DNA of 63,298 nt from Rhodocyclaceae bacterium (GCA_004379165.1 NKXK01000035.1:1-63298); one strand, 5' to 3'. Counted from the first letter of the stretch, positions 26,505 to 36,788 are shown. Made by a program: numbers and translations. The notes: generated by a model from the sequence alone, not told the origin.

Positions 26505-27215
26505 ATGAGCAAACGTACGGTTCAATTCAGCATCTACCGCTACGATCCGGACAAGGACGACGCGCCCTACATGCAGGAAATTTCGGTCGACCTCGAGCCG
26601 ACCGACCGCAAGCTGCTGGACGCACTGACCAAGCTGAAGGCGAAGGACGATACCCTGTCTTATCGTCGTTCCTGCCGCGAAGGTGTCTGCGGTTCCGATG
26701 CGATGAACATCAATGGCAAAAATGGTCTGGCTTGTCTCACCGATATCGACTCGCTGAGCCAGCCGATTGTCCTGCGTCCGCTACCGGGCCTGCCGGTCAT
26801 TCGCGACCTGATTGTCGATATGACGCAGTTCTTCAAGCAGTATCACTCGATCAAGCCGTATTTGATCAATAACGATCCTGCTCCGGAGCGCGAGCGCCTC
26901 CAGTCGCCGGAAGATCGCGAAGAGCTGAACGGACTCTATGAGTGCATCCTGTGCGCCTGTTGCTCGACCTCTTGCCCGTCGTTCTGGTGGAATCCAGACA
27001 AGTTCGTCGGTCCGGCCGGTCTGCTGGCTGCCTATCGTTTCATCGCTGATACCCGTGATCAGGCAACCAACGAGCGTCTCGACAACCTCGAAGACCCGTA
27101 TCGCCTGTTCCGTTGCCATACCATCATGAACTGCGTTGACGTGTGTCCGAAGGGTCTGAATCCGACCAAGGCCATAGGCAAGATCAAGGACATGATGGTT
27201 CGTCGTGCCGTCTGA
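26505..27215 (+). CDS. sdhB: Succinate dehydrogenase iron-sulfur subunit
   Basis: 236 aa. [2Fe-2S] ligands in [20 protein letters not shown] followed by the single CLTD cysteine; [4Fe-4S] and [3Fe-4S] ligands in [19 protein letters not shown] and [18 protein letters not shown]. Moves electrons from SdhA to the membrane quinone site. Its stop overlaps the sdhE start (TGATG). Confidence 0.97.
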   Translation: MSKRTVQFSIYRYDPDKDDAPYMQEISVDLEPTDRKLLDALTKLKAKDDTLSYRRSCREGVCGSDAMNINGKNGLACLTDIDSLSQPIVLRPLPGLPVIRDLIVDMTQFFKQYHSIKPYLINNDPAPERERLQSPEDREELNGLYECILCACCSTSCPSFWWNPDKFVGPAGLLAAYRFIADTRDQATNERLDNLEDPYRLFRCHTIMNCVDVCPKGLNPTKAIGKIKDMMVRRAV

Positions 27216-27457
27216 TGGAGCGTGCCGAATATGAGCGCCTGCGTTGGCGTTGTATCCGTCGAGCCTTGCTCGAACTGGATATAACGCTGACGCGTTTTCT
27301 TGATAACGGCTTTGAAAAACTGACCGAAGACGAGAAAGAGGTGTTTGTCGAGCTCGCAGATATGGAAGATCACGAACTCTGGTACTGGCTAAGTGGCAAG
27401 ACCGAGTGTGATGATCCGCGCTTCGCCCCGATTGTGGCGGCGATTCGTAAGAGTTGA
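27215..27457 (+). CDS. sdhE: FAD assembly factor SdhE
   Basis: 80 aa from the ATG at 27215, overlapping the sdhB stop. The small helical family's RGxxE-type region appears as RWRCIRRALLELDITLTRFL, followed by YWLSGKTECDDPRF. It helps covalent attachment of FAD to SdhA. The canonical RGMLELD is here RRALLELD, with the glycine-methionine replaced. Confidence 0.9.
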   Translation: MERAEYERLRWRCIRRALLELDITLTRFLDNGFEKLTEDEKEVFVELADMEDHELWYWLSGKTECDDPRFAPIVAAIRKS

Positions 27458-27484
27458 GTAAGGTTGATGCTCTAATTTTCGACG

Positions 27485-27514
27485 TTGACCGCTTTTTTGG
27501 CAGTGCAGTGATAA
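27485..27514 (+). promoter_or_regulatory. Possible sigma-70 promoter for gltA
   Basis: TTGACC (27485-27490) and TGATAA (27509-27514) are 18 bp apart, 25 bp before the gltA start. The -35 region also looks like a degraded dispersed-repeat core (CGTTGACCGC). Confidence 0.4.
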
Positions 27515-27538
27515 CCAACACCTGTTAAAGGGAACACT

Positions 27539-28837
27539 ATGACGACCGAACGCAAGGCAACTTTGACCATCGACGGACAAGCGCCCGTTGATTTTCCGAT
27601 CATGTCCCCGACGCATGGCAACGATTGTGTTGACATCCGTACCCTTGGCGCCAAAACCGGCCTCTTTACCTACGACTCCGGCTTCCTGTCGACTGCCAGC
27701 TGCAAGTCCAAGGTGACCTTTATCGACGGCGATGTCGGTCAGTTGCTTTACCGTGGCTATCCGATCGAACAGTTGGCCGAACAGTGCAACTTCCTCGAAG
27801 TTACTTATCTGCTGAAGAACGGTGAACTGCCGAACGCCACCCAAAAGACCAGCTTTGAGAACACCATCAAGAAGCACACGATGGTTCACGAGCAACTCTC
27901 CAAGTTCTACTCCGGTTTCCGTCGCGACGCTCACCCGATGGCTGTCATGACCGGTGTTGTTGGTGCCCTGTCGGCGTTCTACCACGACGCGATGGACTTC
28001 TCCGACGCCGAGCATCGCAACATCAGCTTCAACCGCCTTGTGGCCAAGATGCCGACGATCGTCGCGATGGCCTACAAGTACAACACCGGCATGCCGTTCA
28101 TGTTCCCGGACAACGATCTGGATTACACCGCGAACTTCATGCGCATGATGTTCGGCAACCCGTGCGAAAAGTACGTCCCGAACCCGGTGCTGGTTCGTGC
28201 TCTCGACGTCATCTTCACGCTGCATGCCGATCACGAGCAGAACGCCTCAACCTCGACCGTCCGTCTGGCCGGTTCGTCGGGTGCCAATCCGTTTGCCTGT
28301 ATCGCTGCCGGTATCGCCTGTCTGTGGGGCCCAGCTCACGGTGGTGCCAACGAGGCCTGCCTGCAGATGCTTGAGCAGATCGGCGACGTTTCCAAGGTCG
28401 GTGAGTACATCAACCGCGCCAAGGACAAGAACGATTCCTTCAAGCTCATGGGCTTCGGTCACCGTGTTTACAAGAACTTCGACCCGCGCGCCAAGCTGAT
28501 GCGCAAGGTCTGCGGCGAGGTTCTGGCTGAACTGGGTCTGGAAAATGATCGGCTGTTCAAGCTGGCCATGGAGCTGGAAAAGATCGCTCTTGAAGATCCG
28601 TACTTCGTTGAGAAGAAGCTCTACCCGAACGTCGACTTCTACTCCGGTATCGTTCAGAAGGCCATCGGTATCCCGACCGAGATGTTCACCTGCATCTTCG
28701 CGCTCGCCCGTACTGTTGGCTGGATGACCCAGTGGGAAGAAATGATCACCGATCCGGAATACAAGATCGGTCGTCCGCGTCAGCTCTACATCGGCGCTGC
28801 CAAGCGCGACGTGGTACCGCTGGCGCAACGCGCTTAA
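27539..28837 (+). CDS. gltA: Citrate synthase (type II)
   Basis: 432 aa, hexameric Gram-negative type. Marks: N-terminal beta domain ([20 protein letters not shown]), catalytic histidines in [20 protein letters not shown] and [33 protein letters not shown] and the catalytic aspartate in [15 protein letters not shown]. Condenses acetyl-CoA and oxaloacetate. It has its own terminator, so it may be a separate unit from sucA. Confidence 0.97.
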   Translation: MTTERKATLTIDGQAPVDFPIMSPTHGNDCVDIRTLGAKTGLFTYDSGFLSTASCKSKVTFIDGDVGQLLYRGYPIEQLAEQCNFLEVTYLLKNGELPNATQKTSFENTIKKHTMVHEQLSKFYSGFRRDAHPMAVMTGVVGALSAFYHDAMDFSDAEHRNISFNRLVAKMPTIVAMAYKYNTGMPFMFPDNDLDYTANFMRMMFGNPCEKYVPNPVLVRALDVIFTLHADHEQNASTSTVRLAGSSGANPFACIAAGIACLWGPAHGGANEACLQMLEQIGDVSKVGEYINRAKDKNDSFKLMGFGHRVYKNFDPRAKLMRKVCGEVLAELGLENDRLFKLAMELEKIALEDPYFVEKKLYPNVDFYSGIVQKAIGIPTEMFTCIFALARTVGWMTQWEEMITDPEYKIGRPRQLYIGAAKRDVVPLAQRA

Positions 28838-28852
28838 TTTACGCAAGAAAGG

Positions 28853-28877
28853 GGCGGCCGCGAGGCCGCCTTTTTTG
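28853..28877 (+). terminator. Terminator after gltA
   Basis: GGCGGCC and GGCCGCC pair around GCGA and are followed by six T. Sixteen bp after the gltA stop. Confidence 0.9.
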
Positions 28878-28937
28878 CATTCAAAGGATTGCTGCACTGC
28901 GGCAAGCCGGAATAACAACACCCTGAAGGGGATGCCT

Positions 28938-31775
28938 ATGACTACGATGACGCAGAAATTCGATAGCTCCTTGTTCTTTGGCGGCAACGCGCCGTTCGTC
29001 GAAGAACTTTACGAAAACTACCTCCACGACCCGACGTCGATCCCGGGTGAGTGGCGTGAATACTTTGACAGGCTCGCACAGACTCCAGGTGCTGCCTCGC
29101 GTGACGTTGCGCACGGCCCGGTTGTGGCAGCGTTCGCCGAAATTGGCAAGAACGGTGGCTTCCGTCCGGTGGCTCAATCTTCTGCCGCTGAACACAAGAA
29201 ACAATCTGCTGTTGGCCAACTTGTCACCGCCTACCGTTCCCTCGGTACCCGCTGGGCCGATCTTGACCCGCTCAAGCGAGTGGCCCGTCCGAAAATTGAT
29301 GAGCTTGAGCCGTCTTTCTACGGTTTTACCGATGGCGACCTCAATCAGTCCTTCAGTGTCGGTTCGCTGAAGGGTCTGCCGGCAGAAGCCAAGCTCGGCG
29401 ACATTCTGGAAACCCTGCGTCAGACCTATTGCGGTACCGTTGGCGTCGAGTACATGTACATGACCGACTACAACGAGAAGCGCTGGCTGCAGGAGCGCCT
29501 CGAAAGCATTCGTTCGCGTCCCACCTACAATGCCGACCAGAAGAAGCGCATCCTTGAGCGCCTGACTGCTGCCGAAACGCTTGAGCGTTATCTGCACACC
29601 AAGTATGTCGGCCAGAAGCGCTTCTCCCTTGAAGGTGGTGAATCGCTGATCGTCTCCATGGACGAAGCGATCCGTGCCGGTGGCGCTAATGGTGTCGACG
29701 AAGTAGTTGTCGGCATGGCTCACCGTGGTCGCCTGAACGTCCTCGTCAATACGCTGGGCAAGGCCCCGTCGATGCTCTTCGCCGAATTCGAAGGCAAGAA
29801 GAAAAGTGACCTGTCGGCCGGTGACGTCAAGTACCACATGGGCTTCTCGTCTGACGTGTCCACCCCGGGCGGCCCCTGCCACCTGACGCTGGCCTTCAAC
29901 CCATCGCACCTTGAAATCGTCAACCCAGTGGTTGCCGGTTCAGTTTATGCCCGTCAGGTTCGTCGCGGCGAGGGCAGTAAGAAGAAGGTCATGCCAATCC
30001 TGATTCACGGTGACTCGGCGGTTGCTGGTCAGGGTGTCAACCAGGAAATGCTCAACTTCGCCCAGACCCGTGGCTACGGTGTTGGAGGCGTGCTGCATAT
30101 CGTGGTGAACAACCAGGTTGGCTTCACCACCTCAGATCCGCGCGACTATCGCACCGGCCACTACTGTACCGACATCTTCAAGATGGTCGATGCGCCGATC
30201 TTCCACGTCAACGGTGACGATCCGGAGGCTGTTGCGCTGGTTACCCAGATCGCCGTCGAGTATCGCCAGACGTTCCAGAAGGATGTCGTCATCGACATCA
30301 ACTGCTTCCGCAAGCTCGGCCACAACGAGCAGGATGAGCCGATGGTCACCCAGCCGCTGATGTACAAGATCATCGCCAAGCACCCAGGTACCCGCAAACT
30401 CTACGGCGAAAAGCTCGTTGCCGAAGGTACTTTGCCGGCTGATGGTCCCGATGCAATGATCGCCGAGTACCGTGCCCACCTCGACAAGGGTGAGTTGCTG
30501 TACAACCCGGTCCTGGCTGGTTACAAGCACCCGAATACCATCGACTGGACGCCGTTCCTGACCAAGAACTACATCGAGACCTGCGATACCACGGTTCCGA
30601 TGAAGGAACTGCAGCGCCTCTCGAAGTGCCTGACCACGCTGCCGGAAGGTTTCACGCTGCATTCGCGTGTCAAGAAGATCGTCGAGGATCGCGCCGCAAT
30701 GGGCGAGGGCAAGCTGCCGGTTGACTGGGGTATGGCCGAGAACCTCGCCTATGCTTCGTTGCTGGTTTCCGGCTACGGTGTTCGTATTTCGGGTGAAGAC
30801 GTCGGTCGCGGCACCTTCTTCCACCGTCATGCAGCTTTCCATGACCAGAACCGGACCAGTTGGGATGTCGGCACCTACCATCCGCTGAAGAACCTGCAGG
30901 AAAAGCAGGCTGGCTTCCAGTGCTTTGATTCCGTCCTGTCGGAAGAAGCAGTCCTCGCCTTCGATTACGGTTATGCAACCGCCAACCCGTACGAACTCGT
31001 GGTCTGGGAAGGCCAGTTCGGCGACTTCGCCAACGGTGCGCAGGTCGTCATCGACCAGTTCATCGCTTCTGGCGAAGCGAAATGGGGTCGTGCCTGTGGT
31101 CTTGTCATGCTGCTGCCGCACGGCTACGAAGGTCAGGGCCCAGAACACTCTTCTGCCCGTCTCGAGCGCTTCATGCAGCTTTGCGCGGAAATGAACATGG
31201 AAGTCTGTGTGCCGACTACGGCAGCCCAGGTTTTCCACATGCTGCGCCGTCAGGCCGTCCGCATGCAGCGCAAGCCGCTGATCGTCATGTCGCCGAAGTC
31301 CCTGCTCCGCCACAAGGATGCCGCCTGCTCGCTGGAAGATCTGGCGAAGGGCGAGTTCCAGCGCGTCATCGGCGAAGTGGACGATCTGGATGCCAAGAAG
31401 GTCAAGCGCGTCATTCTCTGCTGCGGCAAGGTCTACTACGACTTGGTCAATGCCCGCCGCGAGAAGGGCATCAAGGACATCGCCATTATCCGTCTGGAGC
31501 AGCTCTATCCCTTCCCGAAGGAATCCCTCGAGAAGGAACTGGCCAAGTACCCGAAGGCGACCGAAATCGTCTGGGCTCAGGAAGAGCCGCGCAACCAGGG
31601 CGCCTGGTACTGGATCGCTTCTCGCCACCACCTCGACTCGCAGATCAGCAGCAAGCAGAAGATGCTGCTGGTTTCGCGCCCGGCATCGTCTTCGCCGGCT
31701 GTCGGCTACCTGGCCAAGCACAACGAGCAAACCAAGGCTTTGATCGAGTCCGCACTGGGCAAGATCGAGTACTGA
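28938..31775 (+). CDS. sucA: 2-oxoglutarate dehydrogenase E1 component
   Basis: 945 aa. The ATG at 28938 (MTTMTQKFDSSLFF) has AGGGG six bases upstream; the ATG at 28932 is too close to it. Thiamine-diphosphate enzyme: N-terminal LFFGGNAPFVEELYENYLHD, GMAHRGRLNVLVNTLGK, GDSAVAGQGVNQE, HIVVNNQVGFTT, INCFRKLGHNEQDEP and C-terminal LLPHGYEGQGPEHSSARLER. It decarboxylates 2-oxoglutarate and transfers the succinyl group to SucB. First gene of sucA-sucB-lpdA. Confidence 0.97.
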   Translation: MTTMTQKFDSSLFFGGNAPFVEELYENYLHDPTSIPGEWREYFDRLAQTPGAASRDVAHGPVVAAFAEIGKNGGFRPVAQSSAAEHKKQSAVGQLVTAYRSLGTRWADLDPLKRVARPKIDELEPSFYGFTDGDLNQSFSVGSLKGLPAEAKLGDILETLRQTYCGTVGVEYMYMTDYNEKRWLQERLESIRSRPTYNADQKKRILERLTAAETLERYLHTKYVGQKRFSLEGGESLIVSMDEAIRAGGANGVDEVVVGMAHRGRLNVLVNTLGKAPSMLFAEFEGKKKSDLSAGDVKYHMGFSSDVSTPGGPCHLTLAFNPSHLEIVNPVVAGSVYARQVRRGEGSKKKVMPILIHGDSAVAGQGVNQEMLNFAQTRGYGVGGVLHIVVNNQVGFTTSDPRDYRTGHYCTDIFKMVDAPIFHVNGDDPEAVALVTQIAVEYRQTFQKDVVIDINCFRKLGHNEQDEPMVTQPLMYKIIAKHPGTRKLYGEKLVAEGTLPADGPDAMIAEYRAHLDKGELLYNPVLAGYKHPNTIDWTPFLTKNYIETCDTTVPMKELQRLSKCLTTLPEGFTLHSRVKKIVEDRAAMGEGKLPVDWGMAENLAYASLLVSGYGVRISGEDVGRGTFFHRHAAFHDQNRTSWDVGTYHPLKNLQEKQAGFQCFDSVLSEEAVLAFDYGYATANPYELVVWEGQFGDFANGAQVVIDQFIASGEAKWGRACGLVMLLPHGYEGQGPEHSSARLERFMQLCAEMNMEVCVPTTAAQVFHMLRRQAVRMQRKPLIVMSPKSLLRHKDAACSLEDLAKGEFQRVIGEVDDLDAKKVKRVILCCGKVYYDLVNARREKGIKDIAIIRLEQLYPFPKESLEKELAKYPKATEIVWAQEEPRNQGAWYWIASRHHLDSQISSKQKMLLVSRPASSSPAVGYLAKHNEQTKALIESALGKIEY

Positions 31776-31799
31776 TAACTACAGCAGAGTGGAGTCACC

Positions 31800-33008
31800 A
31801 TGAGCATTATCGAAGTCCAAGTCCCGCAACTTTCCGAGTCCGTTGCCGAAGGCACGCTTGCCTCCTGGAAGAAGAAGGTCGGCGAAGCCGTCGCCCGCGA
31901 CGAAATCCTGATCGACATCGAAACCGACAAGGTCGTTCTCGAAGTGCCGTCGCCGGCTGCCGGCGTTCTGGTTGAAATCATCAAGGCTGACGGCGACACT
32001 GTCGTTTCCGGCGAACTGATCGCCAAGATCGACACCGCCGCGACTGCTGGCGCTGCCGCTCCGGCCGCCGCTGCTGAAGCACCGAAGGCTGCCGCTCCGG
32101 CAGTCGCCCCGGCTGCTGCTGCCGCTGCGCCGGCTGGCACCGCCAGCCCGTCTGCCCGCAAGATCCTTGACGAGAAGGGCGTGTCCGCTGCTGACGTCGC
32201 CGGTACCGGCCGTGGCGGTCGTGTCACCAAGGAAGACGCTGTTGCTGCTTCCGCCAAGCCGGCGGCTGCTGCCGCACCGGCTCCGGCCGTTGCCGTCAGC
32301 CTCGGTGATCGTGCCGAACAGCGCGTTCCGATGACCCGTCTGCGTGCCCGCATCGCCGAGCGCCTGATCCAGTCCAAGAACGAGAACGCCATCCTGACCA
32401 CGTTCAACGAAGTGAACATGGGCCCGGTCATGGCACTGCGCAAGCAGTATGCCGAGAAGTTCGAAAAGGCCCATGGCGTTCGCCTCGGTTTCATGGGCTT
32501 CTTCGTCAAGGCCGCCTGTGCCGCGCTGCAGAAGTTCCCGATCCTGAACGCCTCGGTCGATGGCAATGACATCGTTTATCACGGCTACATCGACATCGGT
32601 ATCGCTGTTGGTTCGCCGCGTGGTCTGGTCGTGCCGATCATCCGCAACGCTGACCAGATGTCCATTGCCGACATCGAGAAGAAGATCGCCGAGTTCGGCA
32701 ACAAGGCCAAGGACGGCAAGCTGTCCATGGAAGAACTCACCGGTGGTACCTTCTCCATCTCCAACGGTGGCGTCTTTGGTTCGATGCTGTCGACCCCGAT
32801 CATCAACCCGCCGCAGTCCGCGATCCTCGGCATCCATGCCACCAAGGACCGTGCCGTGGTTGAAAATGGTCAGGTTGTCGTGCGTCCGATCAACTACCTC
32901 GCCATGTCCTACGATCACCGCATCATCGACGGCCGCGAAGCTGTCCTCGGTCTGGTGACCATGAAGGAAGCGCTGGAAGATCCGGCCCGCCTGCTGCTCA
33001 ACGTCTAA
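31800..33008 (+). CDS. sucB: Dihydrolipoyl succinyltransferase (E2 of 2-oxoglutarate dehydrogenase)
   Basis: 402 aa. One lipoyl domain at 1-75 with the lipoylated lysine in [11 protein letters not shown] (about 43), an alanine/proline-rich linker, a peripheral-subunit-binding domain ([20 protein letters not shown]) and a catalytic domain from about 175 ending [16 protein letters not shown] with the active histidine and aspartate. FxxxNxxMGPV substrate segment ([14 protein letters not shown]) fits the succinyl type. Confidence 0.97.
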   Translation: MSIIEVQVPQLSESVAEGTLASWKKKVGEAVARDEILIDIETDKVVLEVPSPAAGVLVEIIKADGDTVVSGELIAKIDTAATAGAAAPAAAAEAPKAAAPAVAPAAAAAAPAGTASPSARKILDEKGVSAADVAGTGRGGRVTKEDAVAASAKPAAAAAPAPAVAVSLGDRAEQRVPMTRLRARIAERLIQSKNENAILTTFNEVNMGPVMALRKQYAEKFEKAHGVRLGFMGFFVKAACAALQKFPILNASVDGNDIVYHGYIDIGIAVGSPRGLVVPIIRNADQMSIADIEKKIAEFGNKAKDGKLSMEELTGGTFSISNGGVFGSMLSTPIINPPQSAILGIHATKDRAVVENGQVVVRPINYLAMSYDHRIIDGREAVLGLVTMKEALEDPARLLLNV

Positions 33009-33021
33009 TTGATCGTTGCCG

Positions 33022-33055
33022 GCGCCAGTGCCCCTTTTCGGGCGCTGGCGCTTTT
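33022..33055 (+). terminator. Hairpin between sucB and lpdA (terminator or attenuator)
   Basis: GCGCCAG (33022) pairs with CTGGCGC (33045), extended by GCCC with GGGC, followed by CTTTTG. The T run is short, so it may stop only part of the transcripts and lower lpdA expression relative to sucAB. Confidence 0.6.
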
Positions 33056-33083
33056 GCGCATCTGCAATCTGAAAGGTTCAAAC

Positions 33084-34508
33084 ATGTCCAAGCAATTCGA
33101 CGTGCTCGTCATCGGTGGCGGCCCCGGCGGTTATATCGCTGCCATACGCGCCTCGCAACTCGGATTCACCGCCGCCTGCGCCGAATCCAATCCCTATGCT
33201 GACCCCAAGGGTGAGCCGCGTCTCGGCGGTACCTGCCTGAACGTCGGCTGCATCCCGTCCAAGGCACTGCTGCATACCTCGCACCTGTTCGAAGAAGCCA
33301 ACCACAGCTTCGAATCGCAGGGCATCAAGGTCGGCAAGGCCTCCATCGACGTGCCGACCATGAAGGCACGCAAGGATGGCGTGGTCAATCAATTGACTGG
33401 CGGCATCAAGATGCTGCTGAAGAAGAACAAGGTCACCTTCCTGGCTGGCCACGGTTCCTTCGTCGGCAAGGAAGGCGATTTCTGGAAGGTCAAGGTTGGC
33501 GCTGAGGAAGTGCTGGCCAAGCAGGTCATCGTTGCCACAGGCTCGAAGGCCCGTCACCTTCCGAACGTGCCGGTCGACCAGAAGATCGTCATGGACAACG
33601 AAGGCGCCCTGAACCAGGAATCCGTGCCGAAGAAGCTGGCCATCATCGGTGCCGGCGTCATCGGTCTGGAAATGGGTTCGGTCTGGCGTCGTGTCGGTGC
33701 CGAAGTCACCGTCCTCGAAGCCATGCCGGACTTCCTGGCCGCTGCCGATACCGATGTCGCCAAGGAAGCACTCAAGCTGTTCACCAAGCAGGGTCTGAAC
33801 ATCCAGATGGGTGTCAAGATCGGCGAGATCAAGACCACCAAGAAGGGCGTCTCGATTGCCTATGCTGACAAGGATGGCAAGGAGGCCAAGCTGGATGCCG
33901 ACCGTCTGATCGTCTCCATCGGCCGCGTGCCGAACACCGACGGCCTCAATGCCGAAGGCGTCGGCCTGAAGCTGGATGCGCGTGGTTTTGTTGAAGTCAA
34001 TGGCCACTGTCAGACCAACCTGCCGGGTGTCTGGGCGATCGGCGACGTCGTGCGCGGCCCGATGCTGGCCCACAAGGCCCACGAAGAAGGCGTCATGGTT
34101 GCCGAACTGATGGCCGGTCAGGCTGGTCATTGCAACTTCGACACCATTCCCTGGGTCATCTACACCTCGCCGGAAATCGCCTGGGTCGGCAAGACCGAGC
34201 AGCAACTCAAGGCTGAGGGCGTTGAGTACAAGGCTGGCAAGGTACCGTTCCTGGCCAACGGCCGTGCGCTGGGCATGGGCGACCCGTCCGGTTTCGTCAA
34301 GATTCTTGCCTGCAAGAAGACTGACCGTATTCTCGGTGCCCACATCATCGGTGCGAATGCGTCCGAAATGATCGGCGAATGCGTCGTTGCCATGGAATTC
34401 GGTGGTGCATCGGAAGATCTGGCTCGTATCTGCCACGCCCACCCGACACTTTCCGAGACCATCCACGAAGCGGCCCTGGCCTGCGACAAGCGCACGCTGA
34501 ACTTCTGA
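33084..34508 (+). CDS. lpdA: Dihydrolipoyl dehydrogenase (E3)
   Basis: 474 aa from the ATG at 33084, with GAAAGG upstream; earlier in-frame codons run through the hairpin. FAD-binding [20 protein letters not shown], redox disulfide [19 protein letters not shown]-binding [17 protein letters not shown]-terminal catalytic [17 protein letters not shown] with the His-Glu pair. It reoxidises the lipoyl groups of SucB and possibly other E2 enzymes. Confidence 0.97.
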   Translation: MSKQFDVLVIGGGPGGYIAAIRASQLGFTAACAESNPYADPKGEPRLGGTCLNVGCIPSKALLHTSHLFEEANHSFESQGIKVGKASIDVPTMKARKDGVVNQLTGGIKMLLKKNKVTFLAGHGSFVGKEGDFWKVKVGAEEVLAKQVIVATGSKARHLPNVPVDQKIVMDNEGALNQESVPKKLAIIGAGVIGLEMGSVWRRVGAEVTVLEAMPDFLAAADTDVAKEALKLFTKQGLNIQMGVKIGEIKTTKKGVSIAYADKDGKEAKLDADRLIVSIGRVPNTDGLNAEGVGLKLDARGFVEVNGHCQTNLPGVWAIGDVVRGPMLAHKAHEEGVMVAELMAGQAGHCNFDTIPWVIYTSPEIAWVGKTEQQLKAEGVEYKAGKVPFLANGRALGMGDPSGFVKILACKKTDRILGAHIIGANASEMIGECVVAMEFGGASEDLARICHAHPTLSETIHEAALACDKRTLNF

Positions 34509-34524
34509 CTGAACTCAGCGTAGC

Positions 34525-34560
34525 AAAAGGCGGGATGCGGATACGCACCCGCCTTTTTTC
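34525..34560 (+). terminator. Terminator after lpdA
   Basis: AAAAGGCGGG and CCCGCCTTTT pair, with an inner TGCG/CGCA pairing around GATA, followed by a T run. Confidence 0.9.
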
Positions 34561-34600
34561 TTTGGCAAAATAGCAGATCGTTTCATTCATTTGCTCCACC

Positions 34601-35719
34601 ATGCCCCACTCAAAGTTGAAGGTTGCCGCCAACGGCATGCTTGACGCCTACAAGGCCCTGCTCGACAGTCGCGGCTACGTTGCCGATGCCGCGCAGATGA
34701 CAGCGGCGACTGCGCTGCAAACTCTGTATACCAATCTCCTGTTTTTCAAGGTTAATCGCGCCAGCACCTTCAAGCGCCTGCTGTCGCCGCCCAAGCCGCC
34801 CAAGGGCGTCTATTTCTGGGGTGGTGTGGGCCGTGGCAAGAGCTTTCTGATGGATTGCTTCTACGAGTCCGTACCCTACCGGCGCAAGAAGCGGATTCAC
34901 TTCCATGCCTTCATGCAGCAGATCCACCGCGATCTCGAAAAATTCAAGGGCGAGACCGATCCGATGCTCAAGCTGGCCGAGGAGATCGGTCGCGAGGTCC
35001 GGCTGCTCTGCTTCGACGAGTTTCACGTCTCCGACATTGCTGACGCAATGATTCTTGGACGTTTGATGGAAGGCCTGTTCAGCAAGGGGGTGATCATCGT
35101 CATGACCTCGAACTACCCGCCTGACAAGCTTTACCCCAACGGCCTGCATCGCGAGAGCTTCCTGCCGACCATTGCGTTGCTCAACAAGCACCTCGATGTC
35201 TTCGAGGTCGAGGCCGGCATCGACTACCGCTTGCGGGCTCTGGAGCAGGTTGAGATCTACCATTACCCGTCTGACGATGCTGCCGAGCGCAAGATGCTCG
35301 ATTACTTCCGTATGGTTGCCGGTGAGGATGGCAAGAAGGGCGGCAAGGTCGAGATTCTCGGTCGTGATATCGGGACCATTCGTCGGGGCAATGGCGTCAT
35401 CTGGTTCGATTTCCGGACGCTATGCGGCGGTCCGCGTTCGCAGAACGATTACCTCGAGATATCGCGCAGCTACCATACCGTGCTGCTGTCGCACATCCCG
35501 AAGATGACCATGCATCAGGCGTCCGAAGCGCGCCGTTTCACCTGGCTGGTCGACGTTTTCTATGATCACAAGGTCAAGCTGATCGCCACGGCCGATTGCG
35601 CGGCCGAGGATTTGTACACTGAAGGTACGCAGGCCAGTGAGTTCAAGCGCACGGTCAGTCGCCTCACCGAGATGAACTCTCGCGAATATCTCGCGCTACC
35701 CCATGTGGCGTCGGCCTGA
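34601..35719 (+). CDS. zapE: Cell division ATPase ZapE
   Basis: 372 aa AFG1/ZapE-type AAA protein. Walker A in YFWGGVGRGKSFLMD at about 72-84, Walker B in VRLLCFDEFHVSD, sensor region VIIVMTSNYPPDKLYPNGLH and C-terminal WLVDVFYDHKVKLIATAD. In E. coli ZapE acts at the division ring under low-oxygen or heat stress. It follows lpdA after a terminator and overlaps the next gene (TGATG). Confidence 0.93.
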   Translation: MPHSKLKVAANGMLDAYKALLDSRGYVADAAQMTAATALQTLYTNLLFFKVNRASTFKRLLSPPKPPKGVYFWGGVGRGKSFLMDCFYESVPYRRKKRIHFHAFMQQIHRDLEKFKGETDPMLKLAEEIGREVRLLCFDEFHVSDIADAMILGRLMEGLFSKGVIIVMTSNYPPDKLYPNGLHRESFLPTIALLNKHLDVFEVEAGIDYRLRALEQVEIYHYPSDDAAERKMLDYFRMVAGEDGKKGGKVEILGRDIGTIRRGNGVIWFDFRTLCGGPRSQNDYLEISRSYHTVLLSHIPKMTMHQASEARRFTWLVDVFYDHKVKLIATADCAAEDLYTEGTQASEFKRTVSRLTEMNSREYLALPHVASA

Positions 35720-36528
35720 TGCTTAAAATTGCCCTGAAATCCGCGTTTACCGCAGTCATCAGCCTGTGGTTGCTGTTTTCCTTTGCCCAACAGATGGAAA
35801 TCATCGAACTGCGTAGCAAGTCGGCCGAGCAGGTATTGCCCGCCTTGCTGCCGCTGGTCGAGCCGGGCGGGACGCTGACCGGGATGAACAATCAGCTTTT
35901 TCTCAAGGCCTCGCCGCGCAATCGTGCCGACATCAAGCGGGCGCTGGCGGCGATGGATGCACCCTCGCGTCGGCTGATCATCCGCGTTACTGAAAACCGG
36001 CAGGCCGAAAGCAGCGACCGCGGTGCTGCTGCCAGCGGGCAGGTGGTGCTGGGCAGCACCCGACGGGCCGATGTCGGTGCCACCGTCTGGGACACCAAGA
36101 GCGTGCGCGGCGAACGCGCCGGTCAGATGGTCCAGACCATCGACGGTGGGCACGCTTTCATCCAGATCGGCCGCTCATTGCCGCTCCCGATGCGGCAGAT
36201 GATCGTCGGGCCAGGTGGCGCTATCGTCAATGAAACCGTCGTCTATCGTGACATCGGTCGTGGCTTCTACGCCTCGCCGCGGGTGAATGGTCAGCGCGTG
36301 ACGCTGGAAATCAGCCAGCAATCGGAAAGCCTGGAGGGTAATCATCCGCGTGCCGGCATCAGCCAGCAGCGGCTGTCGACCACTGTTTCCGGGCAACTCG
36401 GCGAGTGGATTGAACTGGGTGGCGGCGGGCGGCAGTCAGCCGGCAATCAGGGTGGCAGTTTCAGCATTTCAACCAGCGATGCCCGCGACAATCGCGCCAT
36501 CTGGCTGATGGTCGAGGAAGTCGAATGA
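35719..36528 (+). CDS. Secretin N-domain-like exported protein
   Basis: 269 aa. Hydrophobic export signal about 5-24, then a domain like the N0/N1 domains of type II/III secretins: MEIIELRSKSAEQVLPALLP, FLKASPRNRADIKRALAAMD, RRLIIRVTENRQ. The C-terminal half repeats beta strands (IQIGRSLPLPMRQMIVGPGG, VTLEISQQSES, STTVSGQLGEWIELGGGGRQ) as in the start of a secretin beta domain, but the full pore region is absent. It overlaps zapE and the next gene by a few bases, so all three are cotranslated. Role unknown. Confidence 0.65.
   Translation: MLKIALKSAFTAVISLWLLFSFAQQMEIIELRSKSAEQVLPALLPLVEPGGTLTGMNNQLFLKASPRNRADIKRALAAMDAPSRRLIIRVTENRQAESSDRGAAASGQVVLGSTRRADVGATVWDTKSVRGERAGQMVQTIDGGHAFIQIGRSLPLPMRQMIVGPGGAIVNETVVYRDIGRGFYASPRVNGQRVTLEISQQSESLEGNHPRAGISQQRLSTTVSGQLGEWIELGGGGRQSAGNQGGSFSISTSDARDNRAIWLMVEEVE
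35725..35755 (-). repeat. Dispersed 30-bp repeat, copy 12
   Basis: Minus strand CTGCGGTAAACGCGGATTTC, then AGGGCAATTTT. It encodes the signal segment of the secretin-like protein (ALKSAFTAV). Confidence 0.6.
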
Positions 36529-36788
36529 ACCGGAATACCCGCCATATCGGCCAGAAGTTTGCACTGGCGACCGCGATCTTTTGCGCTCTGATGATGATCC
36601 CGGCGCTCGTTGCTTTCGTCTGGCTGTGGCAGAGCCGCGGCCTTGCCGATACATGGACGCCCAGTCTGCTTGCCACAGTGGGGTTTTTCGGCTGCTGCGC
36701 CGGCGTGCTCTACACCATGAGCCGGCCGCAAACACCGTTGCCCCCTGAGGGTGCTGCGGTCAACCCGGAAAAGTCGCCAATTTCCTGA
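36525..36788 (+). CDS. Small two-helix membrane protein
   Basis: 87 aa. Helices at about 13-35 (LATAIFCALMMIPALVAFVW) and 47-66 (LLATVGFFGCCAGVLYTMSR), proline-rich cytoplasmic tail. ATGA overlap with the preceding gene. Unrecognised. The last 11 codons are formed by dispersed-repeat copy 13. Confidence 0.7.
   Translation: MNRNTRHIGQKFALATAIFCALMMIPALVAFVWLWQSRGLADTWTPSLLATVGFFGCCAGVLYTMSRPQTPLPPEGAAVNPEKSPIS
36755..36784 (+). repeat. Dispersed 30-bp repeat, copy 13
   Basis: CTGCGGTCAACCCGGAAAAG, then TCGCCAATTT. It forms the 3' end of the small membrane protein gene (AAVNPEKSPIS). Confidence 0.75.

Noticed and set aside
27475..27492. Possible extra copy of the dispersed repeat upstream of gltA
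   Set aside because: Core CGTTGACCGC and one T tract fit, but the second tract is missing and the site overlaps a plausible -35 element.
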